DNA of 64,000 bases, from NCBI RefSeq assembly GCF_014655595.1, contig NZ_BNBL01000001.1:1-64000 (forward strand), in the 5' to 3' direction. Under the pieces are notes generated by a model. That model searched no databases. It was not told the DNA's origin and saw only the letters and a program-made list of their open reading frames with translations. Every line of letters begins with the position of its first letter. Position 1 is the first letter of the stretch. Below, one piece after another: positions 38,972 to 47,044 of the stretch. Source of the stretch: Streptomyces griseocarneus. Its GTDB lineage: Bacteria > Actinomycetota > Actinomycetes > Streptomycetales > Streptomycetaceae. A program made the translations under genes and the position numbers.

Positions 38972-40498
38972 ATGACCAGCAGCGACCGGAGCCAGGTAGT
39001 GGACGTTAAGGGAACATACGAGGTACGCACTTACGGGTGCCAGATGAACGTCCACGACTCCGAGAGGCTCTCCGGCCTGCTGGAGGACGCGGGCTACGTC
39101 CGCGCCCCCGAGGGCACAGCCGAGGGCGACGCGGACGTCGTCGTCTTCAACACCTGCGCGGTGCGCGAGAACGCCGACAACAAGCTCTACGGCAACCTCG
39201 GCCGGCTCGCCCCGATGAAGACCAAGCGGCCCGGCATGCAGATCGCCGTCGGCGGCTGTCTCGCCCAGAAGGACCGCGAGACCATCGTCAAGCGCGCCCC
39301 CTGGGTCGACGTCGTCTTCGGCACGCACAACATCGGCAAGCTGCCCGTGCTGCTCGAGCGCGCCCGCGTCCAGGAGGAGGCGCAGGTCGAGATCGCCGAG
39401 TCGCTCGAGGCGTTCCCCTCGACGCTGCCCACGCGCCGCGAGAGCGCGTACGCCGCCTGGGTCTCCATCTCCGTCGGCTGCAACAACACCTGTACGTTCT
39501 GCATCGTCCCCGCGCTGCGCGGCAAGGAGGAGGACCGCCGTCCCGGCGACATCCTCGCCGAGGTCGAGGCGCTCGTCGCCGAGGGCGTCAGCGAGATCAC
39601 CCTGCTCGGCCAGAACGTCAACGCGTACGGTTCGGACCTCGGCGACCGCGAGGCGTTCTCCAAGCTGCTGCGCGCCTGCGGCGAGATCGAGGGCCTGGAG
39701 CGGGTCCGCTTCACCTCCCCGCACCCGCGCGACTTCACCGACGACGTCATCGCCGCCATGGCCGAGACCCCGAACGTGATGCACCAGCTGCACATGCCGC
39801 TGCAGTCCGGCTCGGACACCGTGCTGAAGGCGATGCGCCGCTCGTACCGCCAGGAGCGCTTCCTCGGCATCATCGAGAAGGTCCGCGCCGCCATGCCGGA
39901 CGCCGCGATCTCCACCGACATCATCGTGGGCTTCCCCGGCGAGACCGAGGAGGACTTCGAGCAGACCATGCACGTGGTCCGCGAGGCGCGCTTCGCGAAC
40001 GCCTTCACGTTCCAGTACTCCAAGCGCCCCGGCACCCCAGCCGCGACCATGGAGGGCCAGATCCCCAAGGAGGTCGTGCAGGCTCGCTACGAGCGTCTGG
40101 TGGCCCTCCAGGAGGAGATCTCCTGGGACGAGAACAAGAAGCAGGTCGGCCGCACCCTGGAGGTCATGGTCGCCGAGGGCGAGGGCCGCAAGGACGACGC
40201 CACGCACCGCCTCTCCGGCCGCGCGCCCGACAACCGCCTCGTGCACTTCACCAAGCCCGACGAGCCGGTCCGCCCGGGCGACGTGGTGACCGTCGAGATC
40301 ACCTACGCCGCCCCGCACCACCTGCTCGCCGAGGGCCCCTCCAAGGCCGTGCGCCGCACGCGCGCGGGCGACGCGTGGGAGAAGCGCACCGCTGCTGCCG
40401 CCGCCGAGCCGGCCGGCGTGATGCTGGGCATCCCGACCGTCGGCGCGCCCGCGCCGACGCCGGCCCCCGCCACCTCGGGCTGCGGCTTCACCGGCTGA
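38972..40498 (+). CDS. miaB: tRNA-2-methylthio-N6-dimethylallyladenosine synthase MiaB
   Basis: The 508-residue radical-SAM methylthiotransferase modifies i6A37 in tRNAs reading UNN codons. The auxiliary cluster is formed by Cys23 ([13 protein letters not shown]), Cys62 and Cys96. The radical-SAM cysteines are Cys170, Cys174 and Cys177 in [13 protein letters not shown] domain follows, and a disordered Ala/Pro-rich tail ends CGFTG. The start is set by the conserved N-terminus and by a -10-like hexamer six bases before the ATG. miaA, which makes its substrate, lies about 1.6 kb downstream. Confidence 0.96.
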   Translation: MTSSDRSQVVDVKGTYEVRTYGCQMNVHDSERLSGLLEDAGYVRAPEGTAEGDADVVVFNTCAVRENADNKLYGNLGRLAPMKTKRPGMQIAVGGCLAQKDRETIVKRAPWVDVVFGTHNIGKLPVLLERARVQEEAQVEIAESLEAFPSTLPTRRESAYAAWVSISVGCNNTCTFCIVPALRGKEEDRRPGDILAEVEALVAEGVSEITLLGQNVNAYGSDLGDREAFSKLLRACGEIEGLERVRFTSPHPRDFTDDVIAAMAETPNVMHQLHMPLQSGSDTVLKAMRRSYRQERFLGIIEKVRAAMPDAAISTDIIVGFPGETEEDFEQTMHVVREARFANAFTFQYSKRPGTPAATMEGQIPKEVVQARYERLVALQEEISWDENKKQVGRTLEVMVAEGEGRKDDATHRLSGRAPDNRLVHFTKPDEPVRPGDVVTVEITYAAPHHLLAEGPSKAVRRTRAGDAWEKRTAAAAAEPAGVMLGIPTVGAPAPTPAPATSGCGFTG

Positions 40499-40560
40499 TT
40501 CCGCGCGCCGCCCCGGGTCCGCGCCGACGGCGGGCCCGGGGTGGGGCGTATCGTTCCGGC

Positions 40561-41283
40561 ATGCTCGTCGCCGCTGCCGTATGCCCCTGCCCGCCGCTGC
40601 TCGTCCCGGAGGTGGCCGCCGGGGCCGCCCCCGAACTGGACGCCCTGCGGGCCGCCTGCCTCGACGCCGTGGCCGTGCTGGCGGCCGCCCGGCCGGACCG
40701 CCTCGTCGTCGTCGGCCCCGCCGCGACCGAGGGCCGCGGAACGTACCGGGAGGGTGCCGCCGGGTCCTTCCGGAGCCTGGGCGTCGACCTCGACGTGCGG
40801 CTGGGACGGGACGGCGAGGCGGGCGAGCCGGAGGACGACCGGCAGCTGCCGCAGTCCCTGGCCGTGGCCGCCTGGCTGCTGGAGCGCACCCGCTGGGCGA
40901 CGGCGCCCGTGGAGGGTCTGGGCGTCGGCGAGCGACTGGAGACCGAGCGCTGCCTGGGCGCGGGCCGCGAACTGGCGGACGGGGCCGGGCGCGTCGCGCT
41001 GCTGGCGATGGGCGACGGCAGCGCCTGCCGGACCGTGAAGGCGCCCGGCTACCTGGACGAGCGGGCCGAACCCTTCGACGCGGAGGTGGCGCGGGCCCTG
41101 GGGGCCGCCGACACGGCCGCGCTGGCCGCGCTGGAGGCGGAGCCGGCGCACGAGCTCAAGGCCGCGGGACGGGCGTCCTGGCAGGTCCTGGCGGGCGCGG
41201 CGGAGGGCGCCGGGCTGAGCGGTCAGCTGCTCTACGACGACGCGCCGTACGGCGTCGGGTACTTCGTGGCGAGCTGGTCCTAG
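40561..41283 (+). CDS. Class III extradiol dioxygenase-like protein
   Basis: The 240-residue protein resembles the LigB-like fold found between miaB and miaA in actinobacteria. It starts MLVAAAVCPCPPLLVPEVA and contains RPDRLVVVGPAA and a central LLAMGDGSACRTVKAPGYLDERAEPFDAEVARAL region (read in part). Canonical LigB iron ligands are not obvious to me, so catalytic activity is uncertain. ATG lies six bases after TATCGT with no ribosome site, suggesting a leaderless message. The function in this context is unknown. Confidence 0.7.
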   Translation: MLVAAAVCPCPPLLVPEVAAGAAPELDALRAACLDAVAVLAAARPDRLVVVGPAATEGRGTYREGAAGSFRSLGVDLDVRLGRDGEAGEPEDDRQLPQSLAVAAWLLERTRWATAPVEGLGVGERLETERCLGAGRELADGAGRVALLAMGDGSACRTVKAPGYLDERAEPFDAEVARALGAADTAALAALEAEPAHELKAAGRASWQVLAGAAEGAGLSGQLLYDDAPYGVGYFVASWS

Positions 41284-41312
41284 CGGTCCGGGGCGGGGCC
41301 CCGGCACGGCGA

Positions 41313-41338
41313 CGGCCGCGGAGCGCGCTCCACGGCCG
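41313..41338. terminator. Bidirectional hairpin between convergent genes
   Basis: A 26-base near-perfect palindrome (CGGCCGCGGAGCG / CGCTCCACGGCCG, one mismatch) lies between the stop codons of the dioxygenase-like gene and the antitoxin-like gene. It has no U-tract; a terminator role is inferred from position. Confidence 0.6.
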
Positions 41339-41362
41339 GCCGCCGACGAGGTGTGCGGAAGA

Positions 41363-41605
41363 TCAGGGCCGGGAGTCCGTACCGCCGCCCTTGCCGTCCT
41401 TCTCGGCGAGGTGCCCGAGGGCGTCCTTGGCCTTGCTCGTGCCGGTCCGGATCTGGCTGTGGTACTTGCCCTTGGTCTTCTCGTCGACCACCTGTGCGGC
41501 CTTTTCCAGCCCGCGTTCGATCCTGGCCTCGTGCTGCTGCGCGAGATCGCCGACCTTGCCCTTCAGCGGACCGAGCCTGGCCTTGAGATCGTTCAACAGC
41601 CCCAT
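41363..41605 (-). CDS. Antitoxin-like small protein (Rv0909/MT0933 family)
   Basis: The 80-residue charged helical protein begins MGLLNDLKARLGPLKGKVGD and contains VVDEKTKGKYHSQIRTGTSKAKDAL (read in part), the pattern of the MT0933-type antitoxin family. Mycobacterial members sit beside a toxin gene, but none is recognised here. The ribosome site is GAGGGGCG. It follows another small charged-protein gene on the same strand by about 30 bases. The family name does not prove antitoxin activity; it may be a stress or envelope-associated helical protein. Confidence 0.75.
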   Translation of the reverse strand: MGLLNDLKARLGPLKGKVGDLAQQHEARIERGLEKAAQVVDEKTKGKYHSQIRTGTSKAKDALGHLAEKDGKGGGTDSRP

Positions 41606-41636
41606 GGTGATCGCCCCTCGTCTTTCCTTGCCAAAC

Positions 41637-41879
41637 CTACTTGCGGGCGCCCTCACCGGCCTCGCTGTCGGCCGCCTTCTCCGCGGACTGCTGCTTGGGG
41701 ATCTCCACTCCCTCGGCCGCCTCGTCCGCGGCGTCCTCGGCCTTGGCCTCGGCCGCCTCCTCGGGCTTCTCCTCCGCCGTCTCGGCGACGTCGGTGGATT
41801 CCGCCGTCCGAGTGGCAGTCGCGGCCTCTTCCGTTGACGCCGGCGACTTCTTGCGGAGAAGCCTTGCAAACACGCCCAT
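41637..41879 (-). CDS. Small acidic Ala/Glu-rich protein, hypothetical
   Basis: The 80-residue product starts MGVFARLLRKKSPAS, a short amphipathic basic helix, and continues as a disordered Ala/Glu/Thr stretch ending GVEIPKQQSAEKAADSEAG. ATG has GGAGTAG upstream. It probably forms an operon with the antitoxin-like gene downstream. The amphipathic start could attach it to membranes. No function is recognised. Confidence 0.65.
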   Translation of the reverse strand: MGVFARLLRKKSPASTEEAATATRTAESTDVAETAEEKPEEAAEAKAEDAADEAAEGVEIPKQQSAEKAADSEAGEGARK

Positions 41880-42062
41880 ATCTACTCCATTACCTTACTG
41901 GTGTGAGCGAAATCCCGTGTCGCCCGGGGCGTCCCATGGCGCCGCCGGCGAACACCGGTCCGCGAACCGGCTCTCGGAACCTCGCAACAGGCAACGAACC
42001 CGTCGGCGTCGCGTCACGTCGCTCGTTCGTGGGGCGGTCGTGAGGTTTGGGACACTGATCGG

Positions 42063-43001
42063 GTGAGAAACGCAGCCCCCGCACCCCGGGTCATCGCCGT
42101 CGTCGGTCCCACGGCGGCCGGCAAGTCCGATCTCGGCGTCGCCCTCGCCCAGCACCTGGGCGGAGAGGTCGTCAACGCCGACTCCATGCAGCTCTACCGC
42201 GGCATGGACATCGGCACCGCCAAGCTGACCCTGGAGGAGCGGCAGGGCGTGCCGCACCACCTGCTCGACATCTGGGACGTCACCGAGGCCGCCAGCGTCG
42301 CCGAGTACCAGCGGCTGGCCCGGATGGAGATCGACCGACTGCTCGCCGAGGGCCGCACCCCGGTGCTCGTCGGGGGCTCCGGCCTGTACATCAAGGGCGC
42401 CATCGACGCCATGGAGTTCCCCGGCACCGACCCGGCCGTCCGGGCCCGGCTGGAGGCCGAGCTCGAGGAGCTCGGCCCGGGCGCCCTGCACGCCCGCCTC
42501 GCCGGGGCCGACCCCGAGGCCGCCCGCGCCATCCTGCCGGGCAACGGCCGGCGCATCGTGCGGGCCCTGGAGGTCATCGAGCTCACCGGACGGCCCTTCA
42601 CGGCGAACCTGCCCGGCGAGACGCCCGTCTACGACGCCCTGCAGATCGGCGTCGACGTCGAGCGGCCCGAGCTGGACGAGCGGATCACCGTGCGGGTGGA
42701 CCGCATGTGGGAGGCGGGGCTCGTGGACGAGGTGCGCGCGCTGGAGCGCGAGGGCCTGCGCGAGGGGCGCACGGCATCGCGCGCCCTCGGCTACCAGCAG
42801 GTGCTCGACTTCCTCGCGGGGGAGTGCACGGAGGAGGCAGCGCGGGCCGAGACCGTACGCGCCACCAAGCGCTTCGCGCGCCGTCAGGACTCGTGGTTCC
42901 GGCGGGATTCGCGCGTCCACTGGCTCAGCGGCGCGGCCGACCGGCGCACGGAACTCCCCGGGGAAGCGCTGGCGTTGGTCGAACGGGCGATTACAGCCTG
43001 A
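42063..43001 (+). CDS. miaA: tRNA dimethylallyltransferase MiaA
   Basis: The 312-residue enzyme transfers a dimethylallyl group to A37 of tRNAs, the step before MiaB. The P-loop GPTAAGKS is at residues 15-22, followed by the conserved NADSMQLYRGMDIGTAK (DSxQ motif), LVGGSGLYIKG, and a C-terminal TRQ-like region (RALGYQQVLDFL, TKRFARRQDSWFRRD). The start is GTG with no Shine-Dalgarno sequence; GACACT six bases upstream may be a weak -10 of a leaderless transcript. Length agrees with the family. Confidence 0.96.
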   Translation: MRNAAPAPRVIAVVGPTAAGKSDLGVALAQHLGGEVVNADSMQLYRGMDIGTAKLTLEERQGVPHHLLDIWDVTEAASVAEYQRLARMEIDRLLAEGRTPVLVGGSGLYIKGAIDAMEFPGTDPAVRARLEAELEELGPGALHARLAGADPEAARAILPGNGRRIVRALEVIELTGRPFTANLPGETPVYDALQIGVDVERPELDERITVRVDRMWEAGLVDEVRALEREGLREGRTASRALGYQQVLDFLAGECTEEAARAETVRATKRFARRQDSWFRRDSRVHWLSGAADRRTELPGEALALVERAITA

Positions 43002-43064
43002 TCACGTGATGGCATCGGGACGCTCCGCGCGCCGTGCAGGCCTCGTCCGACGTGCCATCATCAA

Positions 43065-43078
43065 GGCTCGATCGAGCC
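43065..43078. promoter_or_regulatory. Perfect 14-bp palindrome upstream of the membrane-protein gene
   Basis: GGCTCGATCGAGCC lies about 30 bases before the start at 43109, between miaA and that gene. Its position would suit an operator or a 5' hairpin, but no regulator is known for it. Confidence 0.3.
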
Positions 43079-43108
43079 GTGAAGTGCGAGTTGGGAGGGC
43101 GCGTGGCG

Positions 43109-43585
43109 ATGGAGGCCGGCCCTCGTGACAGACCGCAGCAGCCGCCGCGCGGGGGGCACCTCCCGCCGGTGGCCGGGGGAGAGCCGGAAACGCTGACTCC
43201 GGACGGTCCTGACGACACCGTCGAGCCCGTACCGGAGGCGACGGCGCCCGCGTCGTTCCGCGAGCTGCGGCCGCCGCGCAGGCTGCGCGTCTGGCAGCTC
43301 GCGCCCATCGTCGTCCTCGCCGCCGTCGGCTCGCTGATGTTCGCCTTCCCGCTCGCCTTCGAGTTCGGCGACGGCGGCCCCGTGGTGGCCATGCTCGGCC
43401 TGCTCATCAGCTGCTGCGCCGCGGGCTGGGGCGTGATGGCGGCCCGCCGCGTCGGCTACACCTGGCCCGGCCTGCCGCCCCGCGGCTCCGGGCGCCGCCC
43501 GGACTGGCGCTACGTGGCCTCGTACACCGCCGTGGTCATCGTGGTGGTGGTGCTCGCCGTGTGGCGGGTGGCCCGGCTGCGCTGA
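43109..43585 (+). CDS. Membrane protein, hypothetical
   Basis: The 158-residue product has a Pro-rich cytoplasmic N-terminus (about 60 residues). Three hydrophobic segments follow: LAPIVVLAAVGSLMFAFPLAF, VVAMLGLLISCCAAGWGVMAA and YTAVVIVVVVLAVWRVA. ATG 43109 lies nine bases after GGGAGGG; an in-frame GTG at 43103 is three bases from it and less likely. No domain is recognised. It lies between miaA and dapF with no sign of a shared transcript. Confidence 0.65.
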   Translation: MEAGPRDRPQQPPRGGHLPPVAGGEPETLTPDGPDDTVEPVPEATAPASFRELRPPRRLRVWQLAPIVVLAAVGSLMFAFPLAFEFGDGGPVVAMLGLLISCCAAGWGVMAARRVGYTWPGLPPRGSGRRPDWRYVASYTAVVIVVVVLAVWRVARLR

Positions 43586-43626
43586 GGCTCCGACGGGCCC
43601 GGGGAGGCGTTGTCGCAGGTCCCCCG

Positions 43627-43632
43627 TACCAT
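43627..43632 (+). promoter_or_regulatory. Candidate -10 element for leaderless dapF
   Basis: TACCAT lies seven bases before the GTG chosen for dapF. There is no purine-rich ribosome site in the spacer. Confidence 0.45.
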
Positions 43633-43639
43633 CGAAGAC

Positions 43640-44530
43640 GTGAGCACCGCGCAGATCGCCTTCCTCAAGGGTCACGGCACCGAGAACGACTTCGTGATCA
43701 TCCCTGACTACGACGGCCGGATCGAGCTGTCCCCCGCCGACGTCGCCCGGCTGTGCGACCGACGGGCCGGGATCGGCGCCGACGGCGTGCTGAGGGTCGT
43801 GCGCTCGGCCGCCCACCCCGAGGCGCGGGCCATGGCCGACGAGGCCGAGTGGTTCATGGACTACCGCAACAGCGACGGCAGCGTCGCCGAGATGTGCGGC
43901 AACGGCACCCGCGTCTTCGCGCGCTACCTCCAGCGGGCGGGCCTCGCCGGGGAGGGCGACGTCGCGATCGCCACCCGCGCCGGAATCCGCGGCATCCACA
44001 TCGCCAAGGCCGGCCCCGACGGCGAGCCGGGCGACGTCACGACCATCATGGGCCGGGCCGTGCTCCCCGGGGGCGAGGTCACCGTCACCGTCGACGGCCG
44101 CACCCGCCCCGCCACCAACGTCAACATGGGCAATCCCCACGCCGTCACCTTCGTCGACGACCTCGCCGACGCCGGGCACCTGCTCACGGCCCCGGCCGTC
44201 AGCCCCGCCGCCGCGTACCCGGACGGCACGAACGTCGAGTTCGTCGTCGACCGCGGACCGCGCCACGTCGCCCTGCGGGTCCACGAGCGCGGCTCCGGCG
44301 AGACCCGTTCCTGCGGGACGGGCGCCTGCGCGGTGATGGTCGCGACGGCCCGCCGGGACGGTGCCGACCCGGCCGTCCTCGGCCACCCGGTGACGTACAC
44401 CGTGGACGTGCCCGGCGGCCGTCTCGTGATCAGCGAGAGTCCGGACGGCACGGTCGAGATGACCGGCCCCGCCGTGATCGTCGCGGAAGGCGTGCTGGAC
44501 GCCTCCTGGTTCGGCCGGGCCACCGCCTGA
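43640..44530 (+). CDS. dapF: Diaminopimelate epimerase
   Basis: The 296-residue PLP-independent epimerase converts LL- to meso-diaminopimelate for lysine; the LL form is itself the peptidoglycan residue in streptomycetes. The two catalytic cysteines are Cys86 in MCGNGTRVFARYL and Cys225 in SCGTGACAVM. Substrate-binding blocks KGHGTENDFVI and NMGNPHAVTFVDD are present. GTG 43640 is chosen from the family N-terminus and the -10-like TACCAT seven bases upstream; an open frame ten codons longer exists. Confidence 0.95.
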   Translation: MSTAQIAFLKGHGTENDFVIIPDYDGRIELSPADVARLCDRRAGIGADGVLRVVRSAAHPEARAMADEAEWFMDYRNSDGSVAEMCGNGTRVFARYLQRAGLAGEGDVAIATRAGIRGIHIAKAGPDGEPGDVTTIMGRAVLPGGEVTVTVDGRTRPATNVNMGNPHAVTFVDDLADAGHLLTAPAVSPAAAYPDGTNVEFVVDRGPRHVALRVHERGSGETRSCGTGACAVMVATARRDGADPAVLGHPVTYTVDVPGGRLVISESPDGTVEMTGPAVIVAEGVLDASWFGRATA

Positions 44531-44559
44531 CGCGTTTTCCGGCTCCCGGCCTTCCGGTT

Positions 44560-44579
44560 CCGGCCCGGCCTCGGGCCGG
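44560..44579 (+). terminator. Hairpin after dapF
   Basis: CCGGCCCG and CGGGCCGG pair around the loop GCCT, about 30 bases past the dapF stop. The stem is short but entirely G/C. No U-tract follows. Confidence 0.5.
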
Positions 44580-44752
44580 GTCCGGCGCGCTTGCGGAAGA
44601 GGTGCCGCCCTTTCCGGGGACGGGCTCCCTCGAATGGGTGATCCGGTTCACTCTGGGCGAGAGCGGGTGAGCGGTGCGTGATGGGCTCGGTAGCATCAAG
44701 CACCGGTCTGGAGGCGTGAGCCGACCGCCGGTCGACGCTGCCGGAGGTGCCC

Positions 44753-46885
44753 ATGAGCGCAGAGGCCACGAACGAAGGTGCTCCCGGCCGCAAGCGCGGC
44801 CGCCGCATCGACCTGAGACGGCTCGGACGGGCGGCGCTCAGCGGATCGGGCGCCCGCGGCCGGCTCCCTGATGCCATCGACCACGTCGCCAAGGTCCATC
44901 GGAGCCACCATCCCGGCGCGGACCTCGGCATCCTGGGCCGCGCCTACGCCCTGGCCGAGTCCTCCCACCGGGGCCAGACGCGCAAGAGCGGCGAGCCGTA
45001 CATCACCCATCCGCTGGCCGTCACCCTGATCCTCGCCGAACTGGGCGCCGAGACCACCACCTTGACCGCGTCCCTGCTCCACGACACCGTCGAGGACACC
45101 GAGGTGACGCTCGATCAGGTGGGGGAGCAGTTCGGCGCGGAGGTGCGCTTCCTGGTCGACGGGGTCACCAAGCTGGAGAAGGTCGACTACGGGGCCGCCG
45201 CGGAGCCCGAGACCTTCCGCAAGATGCTCGTGGCCACCGGCAACGACGTCCGCGTGATGTCCATCAAACTCGCCGACCGGCTGCACAACATGCGCACCCT
45301 CGGGGTGATGCGCCCCGAGAAGCAGGCCCGCATCGCCAAGGTCACCCGCGACGTGCTGATCCCGCTCGCCGAACGGCTGGGCGTGCAGGCGCTGAAGACC
45401 GAGCTGGAGGACCTGGTCTTTGCCGTCCTCCACCCCGACGAGTACGCCCGCACCCGCGACCTCGTCCTCGCCCACGCCGGCCGCCCCGACCCCCTGCAGG
45501 CCACGGCCGCGCGCGTACGGGCCGTCCTGCGCGAGGCCGGCATCGCCGCCGAAGTCCTCGTCAGGCGCCGTCACTTCGTCTCGGTGCACCGGGTGCTCCT
45601 CAAACGCGGCCGGCCGACCGGGGCCGACCTCGGGCGGCTGCTCGTGCTCGTCGCGGAGGACGCCGACTGCTACGCCGTCCTGGGCGAGCTGCACACCTGC
45701 TTCACGCCGTTCATCTCGGAGTTCAAGGACTTCATCGCCGTCCCCAAGTTCAACCTCTACCAGTCGCTGCACACCGCCGTCGCCGGCGAGGACGGCCACG
45801 CGGCCGAAGTGCTCATCCGCACCCACCAGATGCACCGGGTCGCCGAGGCGGGCGTCATCGCCCTGGGCAACCCCTACGCCGCCCCCGAGGCCCCCGACGC
45901 GGCCGACGGCGAGCGCGCCGACCCCACCCGGCCCGGCTGGCTGTCCCGGCTGCTGGAGTGGCAGCGGGCCGCCCCCGACCCCGACACCTTCTGGACCTCC
46001 CTGCGCGACGACCTCGCCCAGGACCGGGAGGTCACCGTCTTCCGGGCCGACGGCGGAACGATCGGCCTCCCGGCGGGCTCCAGCTGCGTCGACGCGGCGT
46101 ACGCGCAGTACGGCGACGGCGCCCACCACTGCATCGGCGCCCGCGTCAACGGCCGGCTGGCCACCCTCAGCACGGTGCTGCGGGACGGCGACACGCTGCA
46201 CCTGCTGATGTCCCCCGACACCGCCTCGGGGCCCTCTCCCGACTGGCTCGAGCACGCCCGTACGCCCGCGGCCCGCATCGCCATCGACAGCTGGCTGGCC
46301 GCCCATCCCGCCCCCGAGCCCACCGCCCCGGCGCCCGCCGCGCCCCCGGCCCCCGTGCCGCCCCGGCCCGCCCGGCGCTCCGGCGCGCCCGCCGCCCGCG
46401 GGCCGGTCGCCGTCGTCGCCGAGGGCGAGGCGCCGCCGGGCGGGAGCGTGCGCCTGGCGGGCTGCTGCACGCCCGTGCCGCCGGACGAGATCACCGGCTT
46501 CACGGTGCGCGGCGGGGCGGTGACCGTGCACCGGGCGCAGTGTCCCGTCGTCGGCCGGATGGTCACCTCCGGCCGGCAGCCCGTGCGGGTGCGCTGGAGC
46601 AGCCCGGACGTCGCCGGAACGGGCGACTACAGGGTCACCCTGCGCGCCGAATCGTTCAGCAGGCCGCATCTCCTCGCCGACCTCACCGAAGTGATCGCCG
46701 CTGAGGGCGCCGCCGTCATCTCCGCCGCGGTCGAGCCGCCGCACGAGCAGCGCGTCCGGCACACCTACACCCTCCAGTTGCCGGACGCGGCGCTCCTGCC
46801 GGAGCTGATGCGGGCCATGCGGCGCGTGCCGGGCGTCTACGACGTCGAGCGGGCCGGCCGGGCGGTGGCCGCGGCGCCCCTGTAG
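44753..46885 (+). CDS. rshA: RSH-family (p)ppGpp synthetase/hydrolase-like protein
   Basis: The 710-residue protein has the RelA/SpoT layout. An HD hydrolase domain (about residues 45-200) carries RKSGEPYITHPLAVTL, LLHDTVEDTEVTL and MSIKLADRLHNMRTL intact. The synthetase region has AVPKFNLYQSLHTAV and EVLIRTHQMHRVAEAGV. TGS (EVTVFRADGGTI onward) and C-terminal ACT domains follow, joined by a Pro/Ala linker. In the synthetase, the usual RPKH block reads RRRHF and the AAHW after AE.G is replaced by IALGNPY. Hydrolysis therefore looks secure and synthesis less so. ATG has CCGGAGG upstream. The symbol follows S. coelicolor rshA at this locus. Confidence 0.85.
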   Translation: MSAEATNEGAPGRKRGRRIDLRRLGRAALSGSGARGRLPDAIDHVAKVHRSHHPGADLGILGRAYALAESSHRGQTRKSGEPYITHPLAVTLILAELGAETTTLTASLLHDTVEDTEVTLDQVGEQFGAEVRFLVDGVTKLEKVDYGAAAEPETFRKMLVATGNDVRVMSIKLADRLHNMRTLGVMRPEKQARIAKVTRDVLIPLAERLGVQALKTELEDLVFAVLHPDEYARTRDLVLAHAGRPDPLQATAARVRAVLREAGIAAEVLVRRRHFVSVHRVLLKRGRPTGADLGRLLVLVAEDADCYAVLGELHTCFTPFISEFKDFIAVPKFNLYQSLHTAVAGEDGHAAEVLIRTHQMHRVAEAGVIALGNPYAAPEAPDAADGERADPTRPGWLSRLLEWQRAAPDPDTFWTSLRDDLAQDREVTVFRADGGTIGLPAGSSCVDAAYAQYGDGAHHCIGARVNGRLATLSTVLRDGDTLHLLMSPDTASGPSPDWLEHARTPAARIAIDSWLAAHPAPEPTAPAPAAPPAPVPPRPARRSGAPAARGPVAVVAEGEAPPGGSVRLAGCCTPVPPDEITGFTVRGGAVTVHRAQCPVVGRMVTSGRQPVRVRWSSPDVAGTGDYRVTLRAESFSRPHLLADLTEVIAAEGAAVISAAVEPPHEQRVRHTYTLQLPDAALLPELMRAMRRVPGVYDVERAGRAVAAAPL

Positions 46886-47044
46886 ACGCGGACGGGACGG
46901 CCGCGCGCGGACCGAGCAGACGGAGCAGTCCCCTGCCCGCAGAGTGCTGATACGACACTCGTACCACCATGCGAGACGCTCGTACGGGTGGGACCGCGCC
47001 GCGCCGCCGCTCGTGGACCGCCGGGCGCTGGTAGCGGTGGACGC

